Below, piece after piece: positions 34,469 to 44,433 of a stretch of DNA of 64,000 nt (its first letter is position 1; the number at the start of each line of letters is the position of its first letter). The notes beneath the pieces were generated by a model. The model saw only the letters and a list, made by a program, of their open reading frames with translations, searched no databases and was not told the DNA's origin. The position numbers were made by a program, and so were the translations under genes. The DNA is from Bacillota bacterium (GTDB lineage Bacteria; Bacillota; Clostridia; Acetivibrionales; DSM-1351), in NCBI GenBank assembly GCA_023416275.1, contig JAEZIB010000102.1, positions 62,001-126,000 of the forward strand, written 5' to 3'.

Positions 34469-35416
34469 ATGATCGAGATTCAGAATTTGACCAAAAGTTA
34501 CGGTCAGATAAAGGCTGTAGACGATATCAGTTTTACAGTTGAAAAAGGTGAAGTGCTTGGTTTTCTTGGTCCAAATGGTGCGGGAAAATCAACTACTATG
34601 AATATCATTACTGGCTTCATTCCTTCTACCGAGGGTACGGTAAAAGTATGTGGGTATGATATTATGGAAAGTCCAGCAGAAGTAAAACAGAGAATTGGAT
34701 ACCTGCCAGAATTACCGCCATTATATATGGATATGACTATTAATGAGTATCTTAACTTTGTGGCTGATTTGAAACTTGTTAACAAGAAACAGAAAAAGAG
34801 TCAAATTTCAGACGTTATGGAGCTTGTCAAATTAGGTGATGTACGTGGAAGATTAATTAAGAATCTGTCAAAAGGTTACAAGCAAAGAGTTGGACTTGCT
34901 CAATCTCTTCTAGGCGCTCCCGAGGTTTTAATTCTTGATGAACCTACTGTTGGACTAGACCCTATGCAAATAATTGAAATTCGTAAATTAATCAAGGCAC
35001 TTGGCAAGCAGCACACTATAATTCTCAGCTCTCATATTTTGCCTGAAGTCAGTGCTGTTTGTGAAAGAGTTGTAATTATTAATAAAGGCAAGATTGCTGC
35101 AATTGACACTCCTGAAAATCTTTCAAAGGGCATGGGAACAGTTAGTAAATTATCAGCAACCATCGCTGGACCAAAGAGCTCAATTGTGAGTAGTATTGAA
35201 GAAATTTATGGAATAAAATATGTAGAGCCTCATATTGAAAAAGGTTCTGATGTAATTGAATATATTATTGAATCTGATAAAGAGACGGATATTAGACGAC
35301 CTCTATTCTTTGCTATGGCGAAAGCTGGATATCCTATAATTGAATTGAAATCTTTAGATCTTTCACTTGAAGAGATATTCTTACAATTAACCATGCAGGA
35401 AAAGGAGGTTATATAA
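34469..35416 (+). CDS. ABC transporter ATPase (ABC-2/GldA-like)
   Basis: A 315-residue ATPase with Walker A GFLGPNGAGKSTTMN, signature LSKGYKQRVGLAQSLL, Walker B EVLILDEPTVGLDP and the H-loop ILSSHILPEV. The C-terminal 90 residues are the substrate-regulatory extension seen in ABC-2-type ATPases. Together with the permease, GldG-like and DUF4340 genes it forms one operon with gaps of 2-6 bases. Such systems are linked to gliding in Bacteroidetes but are of unknown substrate in clostridia. Confidence 0.93.
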   Translation: MIEIQNLTKSYGQIKAVDDISFTVEKGEVLGFLGPNGAGKSTTMNIITGFIPSTEGTVKVCGYDIMESPAEVKQRIGYLPELPPLYMDMTINEYLNFVADLKLVNKKQKKSQISDVMELVKLGDVRGRLIKNLSKGYKQRVGLAQSLLGAPEVLILDEPTVGLDPMQIIEIRKLIKALGKQHTIILSSHILPEVSAVCERVVIINKGKIAAIDTPENLSKGMGTVSKLSATIAGPKSSIVSSIEEIYGIKYVEPHIEKGSDVIEYIIESDKETDIRRPLFFAMAKAGYPIIELKSLDLSLEEIFLQLTMQEKEVI

Positions 35417-35418
35417 TT

Positions 35419-36126
35419 ATGTTTGCTGTATTCAAAAAGGAGTTTAGATCTTACTTTACTTCACCAATAGCGTATGTGCTAATTGGCTTGTTTATATTAT
35501 TATCATCAATGATATTTTATATCAATTTGGCTTCGCCAACTGCGGAGTATAACTACTTAAATCTATCTTATATGTCACTTTTTTTAATACTTATAATTCC
35601 TATATTAACAATGAAAATACTTGCTGATGAAAGAAAAAGTGGTACAGAGGTGCTCTTAAGCACATCACCAACTAGTTTAACCAAAATTGTAATTGGGAAG
35701 TACTTAGCTGCTTTTTCTGTTTTTATGATTATGACGGTAATAACATTTATTTATCCTATATTACTTAAAGTATTTGGGAACCCTGATATTTCTGAAATAA
35801 TTGGTGGATACGTGGGCTATATACTTCTTGGAGCTTCATTTATAGCTTTTGGTTTATTTACATCATCTCTAACTGAAAGCCAGATTGTGGCTGCAATAAT
35901 CAGTGTAGTAGGTCTTTTGATTATGTGGCTCTTACAAGGAATAGCTCCTAATCTTGGTGGAGTGTGGTCAGATATTCTCAACTGGTTCTCATTGTATTCG
36001 AGAACAGAAGATTTATTTGCGGGAATACTTTCACTTAAGGCAATAGTATACTATTTAAGTTTTTCAGCTGTATTTGTATTCTTAGCAATTAGAGTAATAG
36101 AAAAAAGAAGATGGAGCAAGGGGTGA
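35419..36126 (+). CDS. ABC-2 type permease (GldF-like)
   Basis: A 235-residue membrane protein with six hydrophobic helices and ABC-2 words ADERKSGTEVLLSTSPTS. AGGAGG of the site lies in the end of the ATPase gene. It is the membrane partner of the ATPase. Confidence 0.9.
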   Translation: MFAVFKKEFRSYFTSPIAYVLIGLFILLSSMIFYINLASPTAEYNYLNLSYMSLFLILIIPILTMKILADERKSGTEVLLSTSPTSLTKIVIGKYLAAFSVFMIMTVITFIYPILLKVFGNPDISEIIGGYVGYILLGASFIAFGLFTSSLTESQIVAAIISVVGLLIMWLLQGIAPNLGGVWSDILNWFSLYSRTEDLFAGILSLKAIVYYLSFSAVFVFLAIRVIEKRRWSKG

Positions 36127-36132
36127 TAAAAA

Positions 36133-37545
36133 GTGGGGAAATTTAAAATTAACAAGAAATCTCTTAAGTATGGTTCAAATTCCATAATATTAGTAGTTAT
36201 AGTTTTAGCTATTGCTGTAGCAATTAACCTGCTTGTCGGCTTAGGTGATTTTAAATTGGATTTGACTTCATCAAGTTTATATAGTCTTAGCGATGATAGC
36301 AAAAAAATATTAGATGCAGTTAAAAAAGAAGTAACAATTTATGGTTTGTTTGATGATGGACAAATACCAGCAGGATCACAATACAAACAATTAATCAATA
36401 TTTTAGATGAGTACAAGCAACACGGAATAAAAGTTACTTATATTGATCCTGATAAGGATCCTGGAACACTTACGTTCCTTGATAAAGATAAAACTAAAGG
36501 CATCGCAAAGGGAGATTTTGTTGTAAAGAGTGGCAACAAGGTTAGAAGGCTTTTAGCAAAAGACCTTTACGGTGAAGATTCAATGTACGGCAGAGTATAC
36601 AAAGCTGAACCTCTTATAACAGGTGCTGTGAAATTTGTAACTTCAGATTTTACTCCTATTGCTTATTTTGTTGAAGGTCACAATGAATATTCTTTGGCAT
36701 CAAACTTAACACAAATGAGAGCGGATATAGAAAACAATAATTTTGAGGTTAAATCACTTTCACTTATGACTGTAGAAAAAATCCCAGAAGATTGCAAATT
36801 ACTAGTATTTGCATCACCAAAGGTGGATTTATCTGAAGCTGAAAAAATTGTATTGAAAAGTTATCTAGAAGCCGGGGGCAGAGCAATTTTCTTGTTTGAC
36901 CCTATTGAATCAGCTGACAAGTTAACAAATTTTGAAGAAATTCTCGCAACCTTCAATATCGCTTTAAATTATGACAAGGTAAGAGATGGCACTAATTGCT
37001 TGCCAGGAGATGAGTATTCACTTATAGCAGCACTATCAGCAAATGATATCAATTCCAGCTTTAATTCATATGGTGAATATCAGGTACTTATGCCTGATTC
37101 AAGAAGCTTGAGTATATTACAAGTAGCTAAGGAATGGCTTACTACTACATCCTTGATTACAACTAGTTATGATGCAGAGTCAGTTAAGATCACAGATCAG
37201 AATACTATAGCAAAAGGTCCATTTGACTTAGCTATTGCTTCTGAAATATCTGGTGGCAGTAAGATTTTAGTTTTTGGTAATGGAACATTTTTGACAGATG
37301 CTGCTTTATCAAGTCAATACGCATCATATTTTTCAAATGGTAAAACCTACTTTACAAGAACTATAGTTAACTGGCTGTCAGACAAGTCAGATGAAACAAC
37401 AATATCGCCAAAAGTGGTTTCAACAAAAAGTTTGTCTACTACTGAAAGCCAAGCAAAGATTATTTCCATTATATTAATTGGTGCTGTTCCAGTTATTATT
37501 ATGGTAATTGGATTGGTTGTTTGGTCTAGAAGGAGGCACTTGTAA
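36133..37545 (+). CDS. GldG family protein (ABC transporter auxiliary)
   Basis: A 470-residue protein starting with GTG; AAGGGGTG lies seven bases upstream. It has an N-terminal helix (residues 15-34), followed by LDLTSSSLYSLSDDSKKILD, the GldG hallmark, a large extracytoplasmic part (YFVEGHNEYSLAS, AGGRAIFLFDP) and a C-terminal helix near residue 445. It probably works with the permease on the outer face. Confidence 0.88.
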   Translation: MGKFKINKKSLKYGSNSIILVVIVLAIAVAINLLVGLGDFKLDLTSSSLYSLSDDSKKILDAVKKEVTIYGLFDDGQIPAGSQYKQLINILDEYKQHGIKVTYIDPDKDPGTLTFLDKDKTKGIAKGDFVVKSGNKVRRLLAKDLYGEDSMYGRVYKAEPLITGAVKFVTSDFTPIAYFVEGHNEYSLASNLTQMRADIENNNFEVKSLSLMTVEKIPEDCKLLVFASPKVDLSEAEKIVLKSYLEAGGRAIFLFDPIESADKLTNFEEILATFNIALNYDKVRDGTNCLPGDEYSLIAALSANDINSSFNSYGEYQVLMPDSRSLSILQVAKEWLTTTSLITTSYDAESVKITDQNTIAKGPFDLAIASEISGGSKILVFGNGTFLTDAALSSQYASYFSNGKTYFTRTIVNWLSDKSDETTISPKVVSTKSLSTTESQAKIISIILIGAVPVIIMVIGLVVWSRRRHL

Positions 37546-37548
37546 AAT

Positions 37549-38940
37549 ATGAAGTTATATAGGAATGCTGTTATACTTGTTGTAATCTTAGGACTACTGG
37601 TTGGGGCTTACTTTTTTGTTACTAGCAGACAAACAGCCAATTCAGATCCGGCAGATGAGAGCACAGCTGATAATTCAATCTATGTTATGCAATCTGACCG
37701 AGAACAGATTACAACTTTGACTTATAATAATGAAAATGGTTCTTTTACAATAAAAAAGAATGATGGTAAATGGACAATAGAACCTGCGTATGAATTTGAA
37801 GTAGATAATTTAAATGCAGATGGTGCTGTTACAGATATGTCTTCTATTATTGCTAACAAGGTCATAGATGAAAATGCTGCTGACCTATCCCAATATGGAT
37901 TGGATAAGCCAATAACCATAAAGGTTGGAATGGCAGACGGAAGTTCGAAAGAGCTGCAAGTTGGTTCATACACTCTCACAGAGGATGGCAGATACTGCAA
38001 AATGAGTGGGGAGTCAAAAGTTTATTTGGTTGGCACTTACTATACTAGTAAATTTGAACCTACTTATGGGTATTTTGTGAAGAAAGATATATTGCCTGTT
38101 GACCCTACGACACTAAAAACTTTCTCATATGAAAAAAATGGACAAATGCAATATGCAGTTGACATTATTTCTGAAAAAGAAATTAATATAGTAGAGCCAA
38201 TTAAGGAAGAAGCAGAGACTTCTGAAGTATCTAAAATGCTACAAGCAGTTACTCAATTAACTATTAACGACGTTGTTGATAATAGCCCTACTGACCTTAA
38301 CAAGTATGGATTAGATAAACCTTCATTTGTGCTTAAATATGGAGATGGTACTACAACAAAAAATATACTATTTGGTAATTATGTTGAAAAGGGTACTATT
38401 AGATATGCAAAATATGCCGAAGGGAATAGCATATTTACCATTGATGTTACTCCATTGACATTCCTTGATACCAAGCTGGATGCTATTATATATTCCTTTA
38501 TCTACTTGCCTAATATAAAGGATGTAAATCAGGTTGAACTGTTTATTGATGGTAAAAAGTCAGTATGTGATATTACTACAGCAGAAGATGCTGATGATGA
38601 CAAGTTTAAGGTAAATGGAACTGATGCAAATATGAAGAACGAAAAGGGAAATTCCTTATTCAGAAACTTTTATCAGGGTATGATTGGTATTACAATGCAA
38701 AAATATGAAGTTGGTGCTAAACCATCAGGTACACCTGAAATTTCCATTAAATATCACTTGAAAGATTCAAAGGTGGTTACAGTAGATTTAATATCAAAGG
38801 ATAGTAACTACTATTATGCTGTTAAGGATGGTGTTTATACAAATAAAGTTGTTCAAAAGTCAAAGTTAAATGAGGAGGATGGACTAAGGACAACTTATAA
38901 GGAGTTAATGGAAGCTTTAAAGAGTGCTGAAAAGCAGTAA
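37549..38940 (+). CDS. DUF4340 domain protein
   Basis: A 463-residue membrane-anchored protein: N-terminal helix (residues 6-26), then repeated beta-rich modules with KKNDGKWTIEPAYEFEVDN and two similar LxxYGLDKP segments (ADLSQYGLDKPITIKVG, TDLNKYGLDKPSFVLKYG). This internal repeat is typical of DUF4340 proteins, which follow GldG-type genes. Function unknown. Confidence 0.87.
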   Translation: MKLYRNAVILVVILGLLVGAYFFVTSRQTANSDPADESTADNSIYVMQSDREQITTLTYNNENGSFTIKKNDGKWTIEPAYEFEVDNLNADGAVTDMSSIIANKVIDENAADLSQYGLDKPITIKVGMADGSSKELQVGSYTLTEDGRYCKMSGESKVYLVGTYYTSKFEPTYGYFVKKDILPVDPTTLKTFSYEKNGQMQYAVDIISEKEINIVEPIKEEAETSEVSKMLQAVTQLTINDVVDNSPTDLNKYGLDKPSFVLKYGDGTTTKNILFGNYVEKGTIRYAKYAEGNSIFTIDVTPLTFLDTKLDAIIYSFIYLPNIKDVNQVELFIDGKKSVCDITTAEDADDDKFKVNGTDANMKNEKGNSLFRNFYQGMIGITMQKYEVGAKPSGTPEISIKYHLKDSKVVTVDLISKDSNYYYAVKDGVYTNKVVQKSKLNEEDGLRTTYKELMEALKSAEKQ

Positions 38941-39003
38941 AGTATACATTTATATGATGCAGTGCAAAGAAGCTTGTCAAAACTAAATAATATGTAATGT
39001 GAT

Positions 39004-39093
39004 AAGCAACTCTCACATAGAATTATATTAAGGGACAACTAAGTAATTGTTGTACTTTGCTAAATAAAATCTATGTTGGGAGTTGCTTTTTTT
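39004..39093 (+). terminator. long terminator hairpin reaching the next start codon
   Basis: AAGCAACTC-TCACATAGA (39004-39021) pairs with TCTATGT and GGGAGTTGCTT (about 39070-39088), then TTTTTTT. The 48-base loop has its own small stem ACAAC/GTTGT. It ends the transporter operon; its T-tract abuts the next gene's start region. Confidence 0.65.
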
Positions 39094-39106
39094 GATTAAG
39101 GGAGAA

Positions 39107-40150
39107 ATGAAGAATATATTTAAGGTTGCTTTTCTTTATATGGCAACAGTAATAGGTGCAGGTTTTGCATCAGGACAGGAAATAATCCAGTTTTTTTCAA
39201 AGTATTATAATGGCGGCTTCTTCGGCGCATTATTGGCAGGAATTTTGTTTTCTATTATTGGATATGCAGTTCTGGATAGGGTTTATTCTGAGAGGATTAA
39301 ATCTTATGATGAGTTTTTATTTCCAATGATGGGATACTTCTTGGGAAGAATAATGGAATTTATAGTAATGCTATTTATGTCATGCGTATTGAGTGTTATG
39401 GTAGCTGGACTTGGAAACATATTAATGGAGCTATCAGGAGTTGAATACAGATATTGTATTGTGATAAGTGCTATTGTATGCTTGCTGGCTATTATGACAA
39501 ATATAAAAGGGATAGTGGCTGTCAGCTCATTTCTTTCGCCCTTTTTAGTGGCAGGTATTTTATTTGTAGGAGTTTATATTATAATAACTAAGGACACATC
39601 GGTATTTAGTCTCTCAAATAAGGTGGTTAGAGTAACTAACAATTGGGTGTTTTCATCACTTTTGTATGTCAGCTACAACACAATATTGTCAACTGTAATG
39701 TTAACTAGTGTATTACCGTACCTGAAGACAAAGAGAGTTGGCACATGGGGCGGAATACTTGGTGGAGGTATGCTTTGCTTGACAGTGCTGATATTAAACT
39801 TTGCATTGTACTTTTTCTATCCACACTCTATTACTTCTGAAATGCCTATATTAAGCATACTACAAAATAATAATCAAATATTGGGAAATATTTATAGTAT
39901 TATTTTGATTCTTGCCATGTATACATCTGCTATTACATCAGGATATTGCTTGTCTGAACGAATTGCAACAAAGATGAATATAAATTACAGAGTTGTTGCA
40001 ACTGTAATGTGTGCTCTTGTAATACCAATGTCATCTATGGGCTTCTCAAGCTTGATTTCAACTCTTTATCCAGTATTCGGATATTTAGGTTTGTTTCTGG
40101 TTTTTGTAATTATACTGCAGTTTATAAAATACAAGCTGACTAAAGCTTAG
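39107..40150 (+). CDS. YkvI-like membrane transporter
   Basis: A roughly 347-residue protein with ten or so helices. The N-terminus KVAFLYMATVIGAGFASGQE is characteristic of YkvI family proteins, which resemble amino-acid/LeuT-fold transporters. The start is uncertain: ATG 39107 has AAGGGAG only two bases away, while TTG 39092 (five codons earlier) has GGGAG nine bases away but overlaps the terminator. Substrate unknown. Confidence 0.82.
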   Translation: MKNIFKVAFLYMATVIGAGFASGQEIIQFFSKYYNGGFFGALLAGILFSIIGYAVLDRVYSERIKSYDEFLFPMMGYFLGRIMEFIVMLFMSCVLSVMVAGLGNILMELSGVEYRYCIVISAIVCLLAIMTNIKGIVAVSSFLSPFLVAGILFVGVYIIITKDTSVFSLSNKVVRVTNNWVFSSLLYVSYNTILSTVMLTSVLPYLKTKRVGTWGGILGGGMLCLTVLILNFALYFFYPHSITSEMPILSILQNNNQILGNIYSIILILAMYTSAITSGYCLSERIATKMNINYRVVATVMCALVIPMSSMGFSSLISTLYPVFGYLGLFLVFVIILQFIKYKLTKA

Positions 40151-40234
40151 AATATAAATAAATGGCTAGCATGGACATAATTATTTGCATATGCTAAAAT
40201 TTTAATACACAAATGAAAAAAGAGGTGTATCAAG

Positions 40235-41416
40235 ATGGATTCAGATTCTAAGCCTAAAGCTTCTAATATAGAAAAATCAAGTTCCTTTATGGGTGTAATA
40301 GTGTCATTGTTACTTATTCTTGCAATTGCCCTTGTGGCATTTACAGTTTACCTAAAAAGTGCGGGCTATGATTTTTCTTCTTTTAAAATCAAGGATGCCA
40401 TTACCTTTATAAAAAATAACAAGGCTAAAAGCATAGTTGCCTCAGAAATATCATTTTCTCAGGACGGAAGTGTTGATTGCAAATTATATAAAAATTATAT
40501 TGTAGCCTTATCAAAGGATGGAATTAAATGGTATAATACAAATGGTAAATTACTTCAAGAAAATGCTTTTACCCTAACTAAACCTGTAATAAGATGCTCA
40601 GTTAAATACATGGCTGTAGCTGATGTTTCAGGGAGGGACATTTATTTCTACAAAGATAAAACTCTATTATGGACAAAGAAGCTGGATAATCAAATAATAA
40701 ATGTAAACGTAAGCGATGATGGATATTGTACAGTAGTCACTCAATCTAAAGAGTATAAATCTTCTGTTCAGGTCTTTGATATAAATGGTATAGATAAATA
40801 TACAAAATTATGTGCAGAGGATATTGTCATTGATGCAAAAACCATCCATAAAGGTCAAAATGTCTTGATAAATAAAGTTGTTACAAATGGAGTAAAGGCA
40901 GGTTCGAGATTAGAGTTTAACGATATATATGAAGAGAAACCATTTGCAACTATTGCTGCTGCAGACAATATTCTACCTATACTGTTTTCTAATGGTGAAA
41001 ATGAAATAGCTATAGGACAAAATCTTATTTTATTTATGGACAAGCAAGGTAAAGAGGTTTGGAGAAAAAGTGCTGATTCAATATTTTGTATTGCACCAAA
41101 TAGCAGAAAATATATAATAATTGCAGGAAAATTTAATAATGCTTCGGGAATAACAAAGCAGCAGGTTTTGGTTCTGAACACAGATGGTGAGGAAGTCTAT
41201 AGTTTTGACCAACCTGAAAATATTGCCGGAATTCATTTATATGGTGACAGAATTGCATTAAGGACCAAAAAAAGTGTTTACCTGTATACATTAAGTGGAA
41301 AGAAGCTTGGGCAATACTCATCTAGAAATGAGATAAAAGATGCGTATCTTGTTGGAAATAGAGAGGCTATTGTTGTCTCAGGAGGAGTTATTTCTTTTGT
41401 AAATATTGCAGGATAA
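40235..41416 (+). CDS. DUF5711-like membrane-anchored beta-propeller protein
   Basis: A 393-residue protein with one N-terminal helix (residues 18-42) and an extracytoplasmic domain of repeated short strands (DGIKWYNTNGKLLQ, GREIYF-like and DKQGKEVWRK segments), as in quinoprotein/WD-like propellers. GAGGTG precedes the ATG. It is 17 bases before the CvpA-like gene and probably cotranscribed. Function unknown. Confidence 0.72.
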   Translation: MDSDSKPKASNIEKSSSFMGVIVSLLLILAIALVAFTVYLKSAGYDFSSFKIKDAITFIKNNKAKSIVASEISFSQDGSVDCKLYKNYIVALSKDGIKWYNTNGKLLQENAFTLTKPVIRCSVKYMAVADVSGRDIYFYKDKTLLWTKKLDNQIINVNVSDDGYCTVVTQSKEYKSSVQVFDINGIDKYTKLCAEDIVIDAKTIHKGQNVLINKVVTNGVKAGSRLEFNDIYEEKPFATIAAADNILPILFSNGENEIAIGQNLILFMDKQGKEVWRKSADSIFCIAPNSRKYIIIAGKFNNASGITKQQVLVLNTDGEEVYSFDQPENIAGIHLYGDRIALRTKKSVYLYTLSGKKLGQYSSRNEIKDAYLVGNREAIVVSGGVISFVNIAG

Positions 41417-41433
41417 TGTAGAAAGGGCTTAGT

Positions 41434-42159
41434 ATGAATTGGACAGATATTGCTGTTTTTGTTATTGTAGCGGCTTTTATGGTTTTTGGTTTGAAAAACG
41501 GGTTTCTATATTCGGTATTTAGACTGGTATCATATGTGATGTCAGTTGTTTTTGCTATTAAATTTTATCCTGTAATATCTAATGTTCTTCAAAAAACAGT
41601 GCTATATACTAATATTAAAACAGCTGTAATAAATGGTATCGTCAAGCGACAGATGGGCAATTCTGCTGTACCTAAAGAAGGAACTGCACAAGCAATAGTT
41701 GATGGCCTAAAGCTTCCTGGTTTTATAAAGGACTCAATAAACGAAAAGGTCTTTCAACAGGATATTTTTGGATTCCAAAAAATACTGGATGCTGTGGGCT
41801 CAGAAATAGCAATGTTAGTAATAAATATCTTAAGTGTAATATTAATTTATTTAATAATAAGGTGCGCTTTAATTTTTATAAAGGTGATAATAAAAACTAT
41901 CTCAAAATTACCTGTGTTCAAACAACTTGATAAAACTGGAGGAGTTGTTCTGGGTGCAATAGAGGGGGTTCTTGTGATATATGTATTATGTGCCGTTCTT
42001 ATTCTTTTCAGTGCTTTTCCCAAATTTGAACCAACTATTGAAAGTATAGAAGATTCTAAATTCGCAAATTACTTCTATCAGAATAATTTTATTGTAAGTT
42101 GGATTTCTCCCGAGGAAAAACTTAATTCATCAAATCCAGATGTGGCAAAAGTCAATTAA
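41434..42159 (+). CDS. CvpA family membrane protein
   Basis: A 241-residue protein with four helices and the CvpA N-terminus NWTDIAVFVIVAAFMVFGLK followed by NGFL, then GGVVLGAIEGVLVIYVL. CvpA is needed for colicin V production in E. coli; in Gram-positives the role is membrane-related but undefined. Confidence 0.85.
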   Translation: MNWTDIAVFVIVAAFMVFGLKNGFLYSVFRLVSYVMSVVFAIKFYPVISNVLQKTVLYTNIKTAVINGIVKRQMGNSAVPKEGTAQAIVDGLKLPGFIKDSINEKVFQQDIFGFQKILDAVGSEIAMLVINILSVILIYLIIRCALIFIKVIIKTISKLPVFKQLDKTGGVVLGAIEGVLVIYVLCAVLILFSAFPKFEPTIESIEDSKFANYFYQNNFIVSWISPEEKLNSSNPDVAKVN

Positions 42160-42487
42160 CTTTCCTTAATGTTTTTTATTTAGAACATATCTTCTTTTGA
42201 ATGTTTTTTATCCATTTCACCTTTCTTTGTAGACATAAATTTAAGTAAATAGTACAATATTCTTAGTCACGCTGGGAGTACATCCCAGCTGTTGCTTTAA
42301 AAGGGTTTCTGAAATTGAGAATGTTAGTAAACTATAATGCAATGGTTCGCATATAGCGGAATACCTAATAGATGTATAGATTTTTGTGGTGGGAAAGTTG
42401 AGATTAATATGAGTGTTTATTAAACAATTAAAATAGGCAAAATAATGTTATATTATTTGAGCTGAATTGGCTCAGGGAGGTAGTTAC
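42160..42487 (+). other. 328-bp ilvD leader region
   Basis: No gene is supported. It contains a GC-rich hairpin GCTGGGA-gtaca-TCCCAGC (42271-42289) and AT-rich sequence before the GGGAGG site of ilvD. I looked for T-box words and saw none. Confidence 0.5.
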
Positions 42488-44146
42488 ATGAAAAGTGATA
42501 TCGTAAAAAAAGGCATTGAAAAGGCTCCACATAGATCACTATTTAAAGCAATGGGATATACAGACGAGGAGCTTGAAAGACCACTTATTGGTGTAGCAAA
42601 TGCAAAAAATGAGATAGTTCCTGGGCATATCCATTTAGACAAAATTACTGAGGCTGTTAAAGCAGGTATCAGGATGGCAGGGGGAACACCAATTGAGTTT
42701 GGTGCAATAGGTGTATGCGACGGAATAGCAATGGGACATGAGGGAATGAAGTATTCATTAGCTACACGAGAGCTTATTGCGGATTCCTGTGAAGCTATGG
42801 GAAGAGCTCATAGCTTTGATGGTATGGTGTTTATTCCAAACTGTGATAAAATCGTGCCTGGTATGCTTATGGCAGCGGCGAGAATTAATGTTCCTGCAAT
42901 GGTTATTAGCGGCGGTCCTATGCTTTCACTGAATAAGGACGGAAAACAGCTGGATTTAAATAGCGTTTTTGAAGCTGTAGGTGCATTTAAAGCAGGTAAG
43001 ATTACTGAGGACGAAGTGTGTGACTTAGAAAACAATGCTTGTCCAGGTTGTGGCTCTTGCTCTGGAATGTTTACTGCTAATTCTATGAATTGTCTTACAG
43101 AAGTACTTGGAATGGGATTGACAGGTAACGGAACTATACCAGCGGTTTATGCTGAAAGAATCAGATTGGCAAAGCAAGCTGGTATGAAAATAATGGAATT
43201 GGTTGAAAAAGATATTAAGCCTTCAGATATATTGACAATAGAAGCATTTGAAAATGCACTAACGGTAGATATGGCTCTAGGTTGTTCAACAAACTCTGTA
43301 TTACATCTGCCTGCAATTGCTAATGAAGCAGGGATACAAATAGACTTAGATATTATAAATAAAATTAGCTCGAGAACACCAAACTTATGTAAATTAGCTC
43401 CTGCAGGAAGCTATCATATTCAAGACTTATATGCAGCAGGAGGAGTACAGGCTGTTATGAAGGAGCTTTCTTCCAAAGGCTTACTGCATACAGACTTAAT
43501 TACAGCTACTGGTAAGACAGTAAAGGAAAATATTCAAAGTGCTAAGGTAAAAGACTACAATGTTATAAAAAGCATTGATACGCCACACAGTACTACAGGG
43601 GGAATAGCAGTACTAAAAGGAAATATTGCACCAGATGGAGCGGTAGTTAAAAGATCTGCTGTAGCAGATTCTATGTTAGTGCACAAAGGACCTGCAAGAG
43701 TATTTAATAGTGAAGATGATGCTATTAAAGCTATATACAATGGAGAAATAGTAAAGGGTGATGTGGTTATAATTCGCTATGAAGGACCAAAGGGAGGTCC
43801 TGGCATGCGTGAGATGCTTGGACCAACATCTGCAATAGCAGGCATGGGATTGGATTGTGATGTGGCTCTTATTACAGACGGCAGATTTTCCGGAGCATCA
43901 AGAGGTGCTTCAATAGGTCATGTATCACCAGAAGCAATGGAAGGTGGACCAATAGCATTAATAAATGAAGGGGATATTGTTGACATAAATATTCCAGAAG
44001 GCCGCTTAAATATTGAAGTATCAGATGAAGAATTAAATAAGCGAAAGGCAAGCTGGTCAGCTCCTGAGCCAAAGATTAAGTCAGGTTATCTAGGAAGATA
44101 TGCAAGGATGGTTACATCTGCAAGTACTGGGGCAGTATTGAAGTAA
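42488..44146 (+). CDS. ilvD: dihydroxy-acid dehydratase
   Basis: A 552-residue enzyme of valine/isoleucine synthesis converting dihydroxy acids to 2-keto acids. The ATG at 42488 lies eight bases after GGGAGG. Fe-S and family motifs are CDKIVPGML, CPGCGSCSGMFTANSMNC and GPKGGPGMREML. It is followed 287 bases later by ilvB. Confidence 0.97.
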   Translation: MKSDIVKKGIEKAPHRSLFKAMGYTDEELERPLIGVANAKNEIVPGHIHLDKITEAVKAGIRMAGGTPIEFGAIGVCDGIAMGHEGMKYSLATRELIADSCEAMGRAHSFDGMVFIPNCDKIVPGMLMAAARINVPAMVISGGPMLSLNKDGKQLDLNSVFEAVGAFKAGKITEDEVCDLENNACPGCGSCSGMFTANSMNCLTEVLGMGLTGNGTIPAVYAERIRLAKQAGMKIMELVEKDIKPSDILTIEAFENALTVDMALGCSTNSVLHLPAIANEAGIQIDLDIINKISSRTPNLCKLAPAGSYHIQDLYAAGGVQAVMKELSSKGLLHTDLITATGKTVKENIQSAKVKDYNVIKSIDTPHSTTGGIAVLKGNIAPDGAVVKRSAVADSMLVHKGPARVFNSEDDAIKAIYNGEIVKGDVVIIRYEGPKGGPGMREMLGPTSAIAGMGLDCDVALITDGRFSGASRGASIGHVSPEAMEGGPIALINEGDIVDINIPEGRLNIEVSDEELNKRKASWSAPEPKIKSGYLGRYARMVTSASTGAVLK

Positions 44147-44360
44147 AGTTGCAGCGAGTAACAGAAATTTTAGTGAAACCTAAATAAAACTTTGCGCAAG
44201 AAGCTATAGGATGACTGGAAGTAAAATGGTAAAAGTAATTATAAGTGTAATTTATTACACAGTAGGTTGATGAAGTCTATTTCTGCTATTGGGAAAAAGC
44301 AGAAATCAGAACACATGTTTTAGTTAATTATCATTTAGACAATGCCTATGTGATTTTGAA

Positions 44361-44395
44361 AATAAATAGTGAAATGTAGGATTTCACTATTTATT
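44361..44395 (+). promoter_or_regulatory. perfect 15-bp AT-rich hairpin between ilvD and ilvB
   Basis: AATAAATAGTGAAAT and ATTTCACTATTTATT are exact inverted repeats around a five-base loop, 38 bases before the ilvB start. There is no clean T-tract. It may attenuate or process the transcript. Confidence 0.45.
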
Positions 44396-44433
44396 GCTTC
44401 ACTCAGATTAAATAAAGAGGAGATGATGAGCGT

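Noticed and set aside
42160..42487. T-box or other amino-acid riboswitch before ilvD
   Set aside because: No T-box sequence (AGGGTGGNACCGCG-like) or specifier-loop layout seen; only a GC-rich hairpin.
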